From the NCBI GenBank assembly GCA_019634415.1, contig JAHQVJ010000246.1, positions 18,064-82,063 of the forward strand: a DNA stretch of 64,000 nucleotides. The letters run 5' to 3'. Of this stretch, positions 18,427-27,247 are shown piece by piece (the first letter of the stretch is position 1; every line of letters begins with the position of its first letter). The notes under the pieces were generated by a model that worked only from the letters and a program-made list of their open reading frames with translations, did no database searches and was not told the DNA's origin. Source of the stretch: Myxococcales bacterium (GTDB lineage: Bacteria; Myxococcota_A; UBA796; GCA-2862545). Both the position numbers and the translations under genes were made by a program.

Positions 18427-19050
18427 ATGATCGACACGTTGGTGGCGGGCGGAGCCATCATGATTCCGATCCTCGCGTGCTCCATCGTGGCGCTAGCGAC
18501 CTTCTTCGAGCGCCTGTGGTCGCTGAGGCGTGCGCGGGTGGTCCCGCCTGCCTTCGGGGTGGAGCTGGTGGATCTGGTCCGCCAGGAGCGATGGAACGAC
18601 GCGCTCACGCTGTGTCGCAAGCGCGACGTGGCCATCGCGCGCATCCTGGAGGTGGCCATCGAGGCACGCTCCGAGCCGCGCTCCCTCATCAAGGAGCGGG
18701 TGGAAGAGGTGGGTCGCCGCGAGGCCGCGGAGCTGGAGCGCTACACCGCCGTGCTCGGCACCATCGCGTCCATCTCTCCGCTGCTGGGGCTGCTGGGCAC
18801 CGTGTGGGGCATGATCGTCACGTTCCAGGTGATCGAGCAGCAGGGGGTCGAGGTCGGCGCGCTGGCGGGCGGGATCAGCCAGGCCCTCATCACCACCTTC
18901 GGCGGCCTGTTCGTGGGGATCCCCACCTTGGTGGCCAACCGGTACGTGCTGTCGCGGGTCGACTCCTTGGTGCTGGATCTGGAGGAGGTGGCATTGGGTA
19001 TCGTGAACCTGATGGCCGAGGACTCCTCTGTGGGTGAGGCCGCCAAGTGA
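18427..19050 (+). CDS. exbB: MotA/TolQ/ExbB proton channel family protein
   Basis: A 207-aa inner-membrane protein that with ExbD/TolR forms the proton-driven motor energising TonB or TolA. It has an N-terminal membrane helix (MIPILACSIVALATFFERLW) and two helices in the conserved half (IASISPLLGLLGTVWGMI and ALITTFGGLFVGIPTLVA). AGGAGG precedes the ATG at 18427. It is coupled to exbD by a GTGA overlap. ExbB and TolQ cannot be told apart from sequence; the TonB-dependent receptor downstream favours ExbB. Confidence 0.88.
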   Translation: MIDTLVAGGAIMIPILACSIVALATFFERLWSLRRARVVPPAFGVELVDLVRQERWNDALTLCRKRDVAIARILEVAIEARSEPRSLIKERVEEVGRREAAELERYTAVLGTIASISPLLGLLGTVWGMIVTFQVIEQQGVEVGALAGGISQALITTFGGLFVGIPTLVANRYVLSRVDSLVLDLEEVALGIVNLMAEDSSVGEAAK

Positions 19051-19478
19051 GGTTCGTGGCCAGCCGCAGACCCGATCCGTTGATCGACGTCACGCCGATG
19101 ATCGACATCGTGTTCCAGCTGGTGCTGTTCTTCATGGTGTCCACCACCTTCGTGCAGTCGCCGGGGATCCAGGTGGATCTGCCGCGCTCGAGTGCGCAGA
19201 CGGTGCTGTCGGACGACAAGGACATCAACATCTGGATGACCCTGGAGGGGGCGGTCTACGTCGACGAGAGCCCGGTCACGGCAGAGCAGCTGCTGGAGGT
19301 CTTCCGCCGCCGGGGTCGGAACGATCCGAACACGCTGGTGGTGATCAAGGCCGACACCGGGGTGTCCCACGGGCGCGTGGTCTCGGTGATGGATCAGGCT
19401 CGCGCTCAGGGGCTCACTCGCTTGGCCATCGCCACGGATGCCGGAGGGGGAGGAGGCGACGAGGAGCCAGACCCGTAG
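19047..19478 (+). CDS. exbD: ExbD/TolR family biopolymer transport protein
   Basis: A 143-aa partner of ExbB. One N-terminal membrane helix follows the proton-conducting Asp motif PLIDVTPMIDIVF; the periplasmic domain starts with QVDLPRS, typical of ExbD. The C-terminus carries a Gly/Glu-rich extension (GGGGGDEEPDP). GTG start overlapping exbB. TonB or TolA itself is not in the window. Confidence 0.9.
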   Translation: MRFVASRRPDPLIDVTPMIDIVFQLVLFFMVSTTFVQSPGIQVDLPRSSAQTVLSDDKDINIWMTLEGAVYVDESPVTAEQLLEVFRRRGRNDPNTLVVIKADTGVSHGRVVSVMDQARAQGLTRLAIATDAGGGGGDEEPDP

Positions 19479-19524
19479 GGGGCCGTCGAGCTGTTATGAT
19501 CCTCGCCCGCCTCGGATTCCCACC

Positions 19525-19821
19525 TTGTCTTCCCTCTCTGTTCAGCGCATCCTCCTCACCGTCGTTCCCGCGGCACTCATCCTGATCCCCGCTGGCTTGG
19601 CCATCTGGAGCGACAGCGGCACCGTGGAGCGTGCGCGCCTCGAGCGACAGCTCGAGGCGTCACAGTCGGAGCTGGCCGCCATCGAGCGCCAGAATGCCCG
19701 CCTGCTGCGCGAGCTGAAGCTGGCCGAGGAAGAAGATGCGGTGCTGGAGCGTTGGGTCGCCGAGGAGATCGGGTGGACGCGTCCGGGCACCACCTTGGTG
19801 CGCTTCGACAACGAGGAGTAG
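19525..19821 (+). CDS. ftsB: FtsB/DivIC-like septum formation initiator
   Basis: A roughly 98-aa bitopic protein with a membrane helix (ILLTVVPAALILIPAGLAIW), then a coiled coil (ERARLERQLEASQSELAAIE) and a short C-terminal segment with EEIGWTRPGTT, the FtsB/DivIC pattern. It would act in the FtsQLB division complex. The start is uncertain: TTG 19525 is the most sensible, and there is no in-frame ATG between it and 19438. A TATGAT at 19495-19500 might be a -10 box for it. Confidence 0.7.
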   Translation: MSSLSVQRILLTVVPAALILIPAGLAIWSDSGTVERARLERQLEASQSELAAIERQNARLLRELKLAEEEDAVLERWVAEEIGWTRPGTTLVRFDNEE

Positions 19822-19868
19822 GCTCGTCTGCGTCCTGTCGAGGTGCGCACACGTTAGAGTCGAGGTGG

Positions 19869-21479
19869 ATGGCGCAGCTCGCACCAGGCGACGTACTCGC
19901 GGACCGGTTCGAGGTCGTGGGGTTGCCCCTGGGGGCGGGCGCCAGCGGGGTGGTGTGGCCTGCGCGAGACCGCCACACGGGGCGTGACGTCGCCGTCAAG
20001 GTGCTCCACGCGGAGCTCGTCGGAGACGACGCTGCGCTGTCGCGTCTACAGGACGAGGCCCGGCTGGTGGGGCGACTCGAGCACGCGAACGTGGTGGAGG
20101 TGGTGGGGCTCTGGTCCGATGGTGACGGGCGCTGGATGCTCGTCACGGAGCGCATCGACGGACCCGCCCTGAGAGCGGTGGACGCCCCGATGGACCCCGC
20201 CGCGGTCATCGCCCTGGGCGCAGAGCTCGCGGATGCCCTGCACCTCGCTCACGCCGACGGAATCGTGCACGGTGACGTGCGGCCCGGGAACGTGCTGCTC
20301 GGCACCGACGGTGCGCGCCTGTTCGACTTCGGTGTGGCCGAGTTCCACGCGGCGGTGGGGCGGTCTCGCGCGCAGCCGGTCGCTGCGACGGACGGTGGCT
20401 GGCTTCGACCCGGCTTGTCTGCCCCCGAGGTGCTGGATGGTGGGCCCCCGGGGGTCCCCGCCGATCTCTACGGTCTGGGCGTGGTCCTCTACCGGGCGCT
20501 CACGGGTGGCGAGCCCTTCTCGGGACCTAGCCCCTGGGCGGTGATGGGGCGTCAGCGACAGGGGCCGCCGGTGCTGCAGGGGCCTCGGGGTCTCGTGCGG
20601 CTGATCCGACACCTACTGCAGCCCGATCCCACGGACCGCCCCCCGGACGCGTCGGTGGTGCGCGCGGTCTTGGCTCGGCTGGCGCGCAATCCGGCGCGGC
20701 CCGTGGTGGCTCGCAGGTTCGAGCTGTACACCGTGCGACCTGGGCGCGCCTGGGTGGTGCACGGCACCGATCCTCGCACCGGAGGGCCCGCGGTGGTGCG
20801 GGCGGATCTGTCGCGGCGGGCGGCGCGTCGTCTGGTGGATCGCTTGACGGGCGAGGGGTGGACGGTGCGCGCGGATCGACAGGGTCTGGGCTTGTCGGAT
20901 CTGCTGTGGGTCGCGTTCATCGGGATGGTCGGTGCGTTCCTGCTCCCGGTGCTCGGCGTGCTGCCTGCGGTGGCGCTGGGGCTGTGGTGGCGCGGGGGAG
21001 GCATGCGCCCCGAGCTGACCCGAGCGCTTCCTCCGGTCTCGGTTCCGATTCCGCCACGCGTGGTGCCATCGGGCACGGAGACGGCGCTTGCGGCGGGCTT
21101 CCTGCTGCTGGCCACCTCCGTCACGATGGCCGTGGCACCGCCCGTCGCCGTTCTGCCCGGTGGCCTGCTGGTGGCGTTGGCCGCGTGGAGTGTGGCGAGG
21201 CCTCGTCTGGATGCGGCCTCGGCGGTGCGCCAGGGGCGGGTGGCTGCGGCCATCGCGCACGTGCGGGCCGTCCTCGGGCGTCGATCCCTCGGGACGGACG
21301 AGCGCTTGGCCTTCGTCGGTGAGCTCGATGACCTCGAGCGGTCCTTTCATCGCGGGCGCATCGAGGCAGATGCCTTGCTGGTCCGCCTGGATGCCCTCGA
21401 GGAGCGACTGAAGGAGTCGCCGACAGCGGCCACGGCGGCGCCAGCTGCCCTCGAGGCGCTGCGGGGACCGACCGACTGA
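19869..21479 (+). CDS. membrane-bound Ser/Thr protein kinase-like protein, atypical HGD loop
   Basis: A 536-aa protein with an N-terminal Hanks-type kinase domain (residues 1-270): Gly-rich loop LGAGASGVVW, Lys44 in VAVK, DFG at 153 and APEV. The catalytic loop reads HGDVRPGN (134-141), with Gly replacing the usual Arg of HRD and Arg replacing the Lys of DxKxxN. It may therefore be a weak kinase or pseudokinase. Four hydrophobic segments follow (about 355-470), then a helical cytoplasmic tail. The ATG at 19869 has a weakly placed GAGG. It follows ftsB, so a role at the envelope is possible. Confidence 0.82.
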   Translation: MAQLAPGDVLADRFEVVGLPLGAGASGVVWPARDRHTGRDVAVKVLHAELVGDDAALSRLQDEARLVGRLEHANVVEVVGLWSDGDGRWMLVTERIDGPALRAVDAPMDPAAVIALGAELADALHLAHADGIVHGDVRPGNVLLGTDGARLFDFGVAEFHAAVGRSRAQPVAATDGGWLRPGLSAPEVLDGGPPGVPADLYGLGVVLYRALTGGEPFSGPSPWAVMGRQRQGPPVLQGPRGLVRLIRHLLQPDPTDRPPDASVVRAVLARLARNPARPVVARRFELYTVRPGRAWVVHGTDPRTGGPAVVRADLSRRAARRLVDRLTGEGWTVRADRQGLGLSDLLWVAFIGMVGAFLLPVLGVLPAVALGLWWRGGGMRPELTRALPPVSVPIPPRVVPSGTETALAAGFLLLATSVTMAVAPPVAVLPGGLLVALAAWSVARPRLDAASAVRQGRVAAAIAHVRAVLGRRSLGTDERLAFVGELDDLERSFHRGRIEADALLVRLDALEERLKESPTAATAAPAALEALRGPTD

Positions 21480-21552
21480 CGCATTGGCGAGTGCCGAGAA
21501 ACGACCTTAGTCGTCGTCGCGCCTCGGATTCCCTGGGGTGAGGAGGGCACCG

Positions 21553-22755
21553 ATGGTCGTTCTGGGCCTGTTGAGCGCGATGTCCGCTCATGCGGGTGGA
21601 AACGTGGACTGCACCACGCTTCCCAACCCCCTGTACTTTCCTGCCACGACGCTGCTGGAGTCCTACCTGGCCGATGTGGCGCCGGTGCTCGCCGACGCCA
21701 AGGCGGTGGGCAAAGACCAGATGACGGTCATTCACTTTCCTTTGTCATCGTGCATCACGTACGACATCCACAAAGACCAGAAGCCCCTCACAGGCACGGC
21801 GGAGTACTACGACGCGGACGGCACCCAGCAGGTGTGCGACATGCCGGTGGGGAGCAAGATCACATCGGATCTGTCGGCCATGGACGTGGGCGGGGTGACC
21901 TGCCTCGGTGGACAGACGCCACCCGCGGAGCTGGTGGAGTTCCCGAGCCACGTGGAGACGCTGGGCTTCGTGGTCCCGCGCAACTCCACGCAGACGGCCA
22001 TCACGGCCACCGAGGCCTACTACCTCATGAAGTTCGGCGGCGAGGCTGGCTTCGAGGTGGCCCCGTGGACGGATCCCAACTTCGTGATGGTGCGGAACAC
22101 GGGGTCGTCCACCCAGCTCACCATCGGCGCCAACATCGGGATCAGCGGCACCATGTGGAACAGCGAGCTGCGAGGCCACCAGGGCTCGAGCGACGTGCGC
22201 GACGTGGTGATCGCCGAGAACTCCACGGGCAACGCCGAGCAGGTGCTGGGGATCCTCAACAGCAGCAAGTGGGAGGCGGCCACCGACGACATGCGCGTGC
22301 TCGCGTTCCAGCCGTTCAACAACTGCTTCGGTGCGGTGTACCCGGACTCCACCTCCACCTCGCGTGACAAGCGCAACGTGCGGGACGGGCACTACCCGAT
22401 CTGGACGAACCTGCGCTACATCCTGCGCACGGACGGCGCGGGCGCGCCCATCAGTGGCAACGGCGCCGACGCGGCCGCCCGTGCGGCCCGCTTCGTGGAC
22501 CTGATGACGGGTGCCGAGAGCATCGACGCCCTCAACCCCGCCGAGGCCGCCATCGGCACGGGCAACATCCCCGCCTGCGCCATGAAGGTGAAGCGCGACG
22601 TGGACGGTGGACCGATGACCAGCTTCGAGCACCCTGCTCCCTGCGAGTGCTTCTTCCTCGAGGAGAACGGCGTGGACAGCGGCTGCACCCCTTGCACCGA
22701 CGACACCCCCTGCGGCGACGGCACCTGTCGCTTCGGCTACTGCGAAGACCGCTGA
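21553..22755 (+). CDS. secreted PstS-like substrate-binding domain protein
   Basis: A 400-aa exported protein. The signal peptide is MVVLGLLSAMSAHA, with cleavage likely after AHA. The body resembles periplasmic phosphate-type binding proteins (FVVPRNS, RNTGSSTQLTIGANIGISG). The last 60 residues are Cys-rich (CECFF, CTPCTDDTPCGDGTC), unlike ordinary PstS. GGAGGG lies 5 bp before ATG 21553, which is preferred over GTG 21538. No ABC permease or ATPase is nearby. It heads a run of six exported proteins, which suggests surface or periplasmic ligand capture rather than classical ABC uptake. Confidence 0.75.
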   Translation: MVVLGLLSAMSAHAGGNVDCTTLPNPLYFPATTLLESYLADVAPVLADAKAVGKDQMTVIHFPLSSCITYDIHKDQKPLTGTAEYYDADGTQQVCDMPVGSKITSDLSAMDVGGVTCLGGQTPPAELVEFPSHVETLGFVVPRNSTQTAITATEAYYLMKFGGEAGFEVAPWTDPNFVMVRNTGSSTQLTIGANIGISGTMWNSELRGHQGSSDVRDVVIAENSTGNAEQVLGILNSSKWEAATDDMRVLAFQPFNNCFGAVYPDSTSTSRDKRNVRDGHYPIWTNLRYILRTDGAGAPISGNGADAAARAARFVDLMTGAESIDALNPAEAAIGTGNIPACAMKVKRDVDGGPMTSFEHPAPCECFFLEENGVDSGCTPCTDDTPCGDGTCRFGYCEDR

Positions 22756-22768
22756 GGAGAGGAGCACC

Positions 22769-23017
22769 ATGAATCGCATCACGACGATCCTGGCGGTCAT
22801 CGCCTTCAGCGCTGGCTGCAACGGACCCGAGACGGACACCGACACCACCACCACCGACGTCGACACCGGCACTCCCACCGAGCAGTGGGAGTGCGATCCG
22901 GTGGGGGCGAATCCCGAGATGGGAGGCTTGCTGAACGCCCCCTTGGAGGATGACGTCGAGGTGATCGACAAGACACCCGCCCACCCGGGCGATCCGGGAC
23001 CCGTCGGCTTGCCCTGA
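22769..23017 (+). CDS. small Asp/Thr-rich lipoprotein
   Basis: An 82-aa protein with a lipoprotein signal (MNRITTILAVIAFSAGC, lipid Cys17), then a Thr/Asp linker and an acidic, Pro-rich remainder. AGGAGAGGAG precedes the ATG. It lies 13 bp after the binding-protein gene and two bases before the porin. No family is recognised. Its size suggests an accessory or anchor lipoprotein of the same complex. Confidence 0.75.
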   Translation: MNRITTILAVIAFSAGCNGPETDTDTTTTDVDTGTPTEQWECDPVGANPEMGGLLNAPLEDDVEVIDKTPAHPGDPGPVGLP

Positions 23018-23019
23018 CC

Positions 23020-24267
23020 GTGGTCACGACCCTCCTGCTGGTAGCGGGGCTCCCGCTGCCTGCGACTGCCCAGACGCCGCTGGCCCGCATGGTGGACGGC
23101 GTGGAGGTCGGCGGATTCGCGCAGGTGGACTACCTGCGCCGCCAGATCTCCGAGGACGAGCTGTCGGACGGCACCGGAGAGCCGCTCAACGAGGACCGCT
23201 TCCTGGTTCGGCGAGTGCGCCTCCGCGTGAACCGGGAGTGGCGCTACGTGGGGGTGCGCAGCACCACCGAGCTGTTCAGTGACGGCTCCACGGTGCGGCC
23301 CGTGGCCTTCGACGTGCATGCGATGCTTCCGGGCAAGGCAGGGGAGCCGCCGCTGCTGAAGGCCCGTGCTGGCCTCTTTCCGGTGCCCTTCACCTACGAG
23401 AGCTTCGAGCAGAACGCGGACGACCGCTTCTTCGGGGAGCGCACGCTGTTCGCCTCGGGCGTGGTCCCCGGTCGGTTCGATCTCGGGGCCGCGCTGTCGG
23501 GTCACATCTGGGCAGTCGACTGGATCGTCGCGGTCCAGAACGGGGAGCCCGTGGGGACTGGGGCCTACGCGTATGCCGATCCGAACGGGGCCAAGGACGT
23601 GTCGGGTCGGGTTCGGGTGTCGGGAGACGTGGTGGGCTCGGTGCGGGCGGCCCTGGGCTCGTCGGTGATCCGGGGCACGGGCTTCTCACCCGGCACCCCT
23701 CCCAGCAAGGACACCTTCGAGTGGCGCGATCTCAACGAGGACGGTCGCGTGATCCAGGCCGAGCTGCTGCCGATCCCCGGATCTGCGGGCCGTCCGTCGC
23801 AGAACTTCGAGCGCTGGGGGGTGGGGGGAGACCTGCAGCTGTGGGCGGAGCTGCCCCACCTGGGGGAGCTGTTCGTCTACGGAGAGGTGGTGCTCGCGGT
23901 GAACCTGGACCGAGGCGTGGCGCCCGCCGATCCGGTGTTGCTGGGGCGTGATCAGCGCAGCGTCGGCTTCATGGCGGCCGCGGTGCAGCAGCTCACCAAG
24001 CACGCCACCATCGGCGGACGGTTCGAGCAATACGAGCCCAACGTGGATGCGCTGGAGCTGTTCGACGGCATCACGGTGGTGACCCGCAGGCGTTTCCGCA
24101 CGTGGACGGTGGGCGTGTCGGGCAATGCCGATCTGCCGGGGCCTGCGCGGGCTCGTCTGCTGGCGGAGCTGGAGCTGCAGGAGAACTCGCTGGGGCGCGA
24201 CAACGCTGGCCGGCCCGCGAACCTCGACAACGACACGCTCAGGTTTCGGGCGGAGGTGGCGTTTTGA
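23020..24267 (+). CDS. outer-membrane porin, OprO/OprP-like
   Basis: A 415-aa protein with a signal peptide ending in ATA at about residue 17 and alternating beta-strand pattern throughout. Features such as GFAQVDYLRRQ, ARAGLFPVPFTYE and a C-terminal strand ending in FRAEVAF (terminal Phe) are typical of phosphate-selective porins O/P. It starts with GTG two bases after the small lipoprotein and overlaps the next gene in a TTGA. Together with the PstS-like protein this raises phosphate or another oxyanion as the ligand, which is inference. Confidence 0.75.
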   Translation: MVTTLLLVAGLPLPATAQTPLARMVDGVEVGGFAQVDYLRRQISEDELSDGTGEPLNEDRFLVRRVRLRVNREWRYVGVRSTTELFSDGSTVRPVAFDVHAMLPGKAGEPPLLKARAGLFPVPFTYESFEQNADDRFFGERTLFASGVVPGRFDLGAALSGHIWAVDWIVAVQNGEPVGTGAYAYADPNGAKDVSGRVRVSGDVVGSVRAALGSSVIRGTGFSPGTPPSKDTFEWRDLNEDGRVIQAELLPIPGSAGRPSQNFERWGVGGDLQLWAELPHLGELFVYGEVVLAVNLDRGVAPADPVLLGRDQRSVGFMAAAVQQLTKHATIGGRFEQYEPNVDALELFDGITVVTRRRFRTWTVGVSGNADLPGPARARLLAELELQENSLGRDNAGRPANLDNDTLRFRAEVAF

Positions 24268-25145
24268 TCGGGGTGTGGCTGTGGTGGGGCTGTGCCGAGC
24301 CGTCGCCGTCGCTGCAGGGGCCTGGCCTGCATCAGCAGGTACGCGTGCACGGTGCGCAGCTGCGGCGTGGGCCCATCGGTGCCGACGCTGGGGGGCCGGA
24401 GGTGTCGCAGGTGCTACGCCCTCAGCCGGAGGTGTTTCGCGGAGAGGCCACGGTGCAGCTCGGCGGTCGCCTGGCACCTCGAGGTGTGGCGCTGCACCTG
24501 CAAGCGGAGGGAGACGCCGATCACTGGGTGCTCGCTCCCAGAGGCTTCGACTTCGTGGTGGCGGACGAGCTGCAGTTCGCAGCAGAGCTGGAGTTCTCCC
24601 ACGCCATCCAGACCGACGAGGTGGTGGTCCGTCTCGCCGCCTCGGACGAGCAGGGCCGCCTGGGACCGACCACCCAGGCGCGCTTCTTGATCGCCGACGA
24701 CGTGCCTGCGGCACGGCTCATGGTGTCGCTGGGGTGGGATGCGCCGGTGGATCTGGACCTGCACGTGATGGATCCGGCAGGTGTGGTGATCGGCGCCAAG
24801 AACATCAACAGCTACGAGGTGCCGCCTGGGCAGCTTCCGCCACCCGATGCGTGGATGGAGGGGGGCTACCTCGACTACGACTCCAACCAACAGTGCCGCC
24901 TCGATCTGCGCAATCGCGAGAACGTGCTGTGGCTGACCGCGGATCCTGCGCCGGGGGACTACCGGATCTTCGCCCACCTCTTCGCGCCCTGTGGCCAACC
25001 CGTCGTGAACCTGGAAGCCACGGCCCATCTCGAGGGTGAGCTCCTGGTGCGTGTGGGCGCCACCCAATACCCCTTCGACTCCCGGATCCACTGGGCCGAA
25101 GGGGAGGTGCCGGGCTTGCTCCTCGCCGAATTCACGGTCCCATGA
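24264..25145 (+). CDS. lipoprotein with DUF2135/YfaP-like domain
   Basis: A 293-aa predicted lipoprotein. The start is a TTG overlapping the porin stop (TTGA), with GGAGG seven bases before it. The signal is very short (IGVWLWWGC, Cys10) and lacks basic residues, which is unusual. Residues 153 to the end carry the pattern VSLGWDAPVDLDLHVMDP, an Asn/Asp-rich loop, RENV and a GDYRIFAHLF strand, as in the DUF2135 (YfaP) beta-sandwich. The domain has no settled function. It overlaps the TonB-dependent receptor by four bases. Confidence 0.7.
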   Translation: MIGVWLWWGCAEPSPSLQGPGLHQQVRVHGAQLRRGPIGADAGGPEVSQVLRPQPEVFRGEATVQLGGRLAPRGVALHLQAEGDADHWVLAPRGFDFVVADELQFAAELEFSHAIQTDEVVVRLAASDEQGRLGPTTQARFLIADDVPAARLMVSLGWDAPVDLDLHVMDPAGVVIGAKNINSYEVPPGQLPPPDAWMEGGYLDYDSNQQCRLDLRNRENVLWLTADPAPGDYRIFAHLFAPCGQPVVNLEATAHLEGELLVRVGATQYPFDSRIHWAEGEVPGLLLAEFTVP

Positions 25146-27247
25146 CGCCTGGCTGGGTGCTCGGCCTGATCGGCATGGTGGGAACGGTCGCCGCACAGCA
25201 GAGCCCCGCGCGAGACTCGGAGGAAGCGGACTACGAGGTCGTCGTGACGGAGCATCGTGGGCCGCCGCCTCGCGAGGAGGCGGCTGCAGCCGAGGTGGAG
25301 GCAGAGGAGGCTGCTCGCGTGCCCGGCGTGCAGGGCGATGCAGTGAAGGCGGTGCAGACGCTGGGCGGAGTCAGCCGCCCACCGGCGGGAGCCGACGGGG
25401 TGGTGGTGTGGGGCACGCGAGCCGAGGACACGCGCCTGTACGTGGATGACGTGCCGGTGCCCCGGCTGTTCCACCTCGGCGGCAGCCGCTCGATCCTGCC
25501 GAGCCAGGCGGTGCGGTCCGTGGGGCTGGTGCCCGGGGGGGCCTCGGCGCGCTACGGGCGGGGCCTCGGTGGCGTGGTGCGGATCCGCACCGCCGAGCCA
25601 GAGGACGCACGGGTGGGGCTGTGGGGCCACGTCGATCCCATCGACGTCGGCACCGGCGGGCACTACCGCTTCGGGGCGCGGCCCGAGGACGCAGACGCCG
25701 AGGGCCCCGCGGGATGGTTGGCGGTGGGTGCGCGCCGCAGCGTGCTGAAGCGTCTGTTCGAGGTGGCTGCTCCGGGAGGTGCGAGCCCGCTCGTGCCGCT
25801 CCCAGACTACTGGGACTACCAGCTGCGAGGTCAGGTGCAGCTGACCGATGGGCAGCAGCTGTCGGTGCTCGCGCTCGGGGCCGACGATCGCGTGGACCGA
25901 GGGATCGTGAGCCTCGATCCTGAGGCGGCCTTCACCGAGCGCACTCGCGCCACGTTCCACCGGGTGGCGGTGCGGCTCACCCGACCCCTGCCGCGGCAGG
26001 GTCAGACGGATCTGATGCTCTGGGGAGGCGCGGATCGCGAGGTTCAGCAGCTGGACTTCGGCAGCGTGGACGCCCGCGACGACCGCTCGGTGGCGCGCGC
26101 CGGGGCGCTGCTCAGCCACGAGCGTCGGCCATGGGTGGGGCTGCGGGTCCAGGTGGGGCTGGATGCCGAGGTGCGCAGCACGACCACCCTGCGCGACGGG
26201 GCCATCAGCTTGCCTGCACGGGAGGGCGACATCGGTGTGTTCGGCCAGCCCCCGGGCAACCGCGTGAACCAGGATCGCTGGCGGGTGGGGCAGGCCGCCG
26301 TGGGGGCCTTCGCGACGGCTCGCTGGACCGTGGGGCCGCTGGCCGTCGAGCCCGGGCTGCGGGTCGAGCCCATGGTGGCCGACGGAGATCGGGTGGTGCC
26401 CGTGCGCCCCACCGAGCCGCCCGTGGGGATCAGCGAGCTCGACGTGACCTCCGATCCTCGGCTGACGGTGTCGCTCACACCGGAGAAGCGGGTGCGGCTG
26501 TACGCGTCTGGCGGGCGCTACCAGCAGCCTGCGGTGGCGGGCGATCGGTCGCCCGTGTTCGGTACGCCTCGCCTGCAGGCGGCGCGAGCTTGGCACGGGC
26601 TGGCGGGAGTGGTGGCGGAGCCCTGGTCGTGGCTGAGCGTCGAGGGGGTCGCCTTCTGGATGTGGCAGGACCGCCTGGCGGTGCGCGCGCCGCTGGCGAC
26701 GCCGGCGGTGGCGGCGCTGCTGGTCGCCGAGGGGCAGGGGCGCTCCCGCGGTGTGCAGCTGTCCATGGATGCGGGTGCGACGGGGCCGGTGCAGGCCCGC
26801 GTGGCCTACACCCTGCTGCAGGCGGACCGTCGCGCGAGCGCGGCGGCGGCTTGGCGGCCCTTCGACGGCGATCAGCGACACGGGCTGCAGGCGCTCGCAG
26901 GCTGGCGTCCCCGCGGGCCGCTCGAGGTGGGCGGTCGCTTCGAGCTAGCATCGGGGCTGCCGCGCACCCCGGTGGTGGGAGCCGTCTTCAACGCCGCCAG
27001 CCAGTCCTACGATCCGCTGTTCGGCGACCACAACGCCGAGCGGCTTCCCACGTTCTGGGCGCTCTCGCTGCAGGTGGCCCTGGCGGGCTCCGCTGCGTGG
27101 GGAAGCTGGAAGGCCGCCCTCGACGTGCAGAACGTGACCGATCGCCGCAACGCCGAGGAGGTGTTCTACACCGCCGACTACCGGCAGCGAGCCTTCGTGC
27201 AGGGCTTGCCCATCCTTCCCGTGCTTCGCCTGGAGGTGCAGCTGTGA
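25142..27247 (+). CDS. TonB-dependent outer-membrane receptor
   Basis: A 701-aa protein with a signal peptide (cleavage after VAA, about residue 18), an acidic Ala/Glu stretch, a plug domain at about 60-150 (LYVDDVPVPRLFHLGG, VGLVPGGASARYGRGLGGVVRI) and a beta-barrel to the end. The segment DYEVVVTEHR may serve as the TonB box. It ends LRLEVQL, without the usual terminal aromatic residue. ATGA overlap with the preceding lipoprotein. It should depend on an ExbB-ExbD-TonB motor; exbBD lie about 6 kb upstream on the same strand. Confidence 0.85.
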   Translation: MTPGWVLGLIGMVGTVAAQQSPARDSEEADYEVVVTEHRGPPPREEAAAAEVEAEEAARVPGVQGDAVKAVQTLGGVSRPPAGADGVVVWGTRAEDTRLYVDDVPVPRLFHLGGSRSILPSQAVRSVGLVPGGASARYGRGLGGVVRIRTAEPEDARVGLWGHVDPIDVGTGGHYRFGARPEDADAEGPAGWLAVGARRSVLKRLFEVAAPGGASPLVPLPDYWDYQLRGQVQLTDGQQLSVLALGADDRVDRGIVSLDPEAAFTERTRATFHRVAVRLTRPLPRQGQTDLMLWGGADREVQQLDFGSVDARDDRSVARAGALLSHERRPWVGLRVQVGLDAEVRSTTTLRDGAISLPAREGDIGVFGQPPGNRVNQDRWRVGQAAVGAFATARWTVGPLAVEPGLRVEPMVADGDRVVPVRPTEPPVGISELDVTSDPRLTVSLTPEKRVRLYASGGRYQQPAVAGDRSPVFGTPRLQAARAWHGLAGVVAEPWSWLSVEGVAFWMWQDRLAVRAPLATPAVAALLVAEGQGRSRGVQLSMDAGATGPVQARVAYTLLQADRRASAAAAWRPFDGDQRHGLQALAGWRPRGPLEVGGRFELASGLPRTPVVGAVFNAASQSYDPLFGDHNAERLPTFWALSLQVALAGSAAWGSWKAALDVQNVTDRRNAEEVFYTADYRQRAFVQGLPILPVLRLEVQL

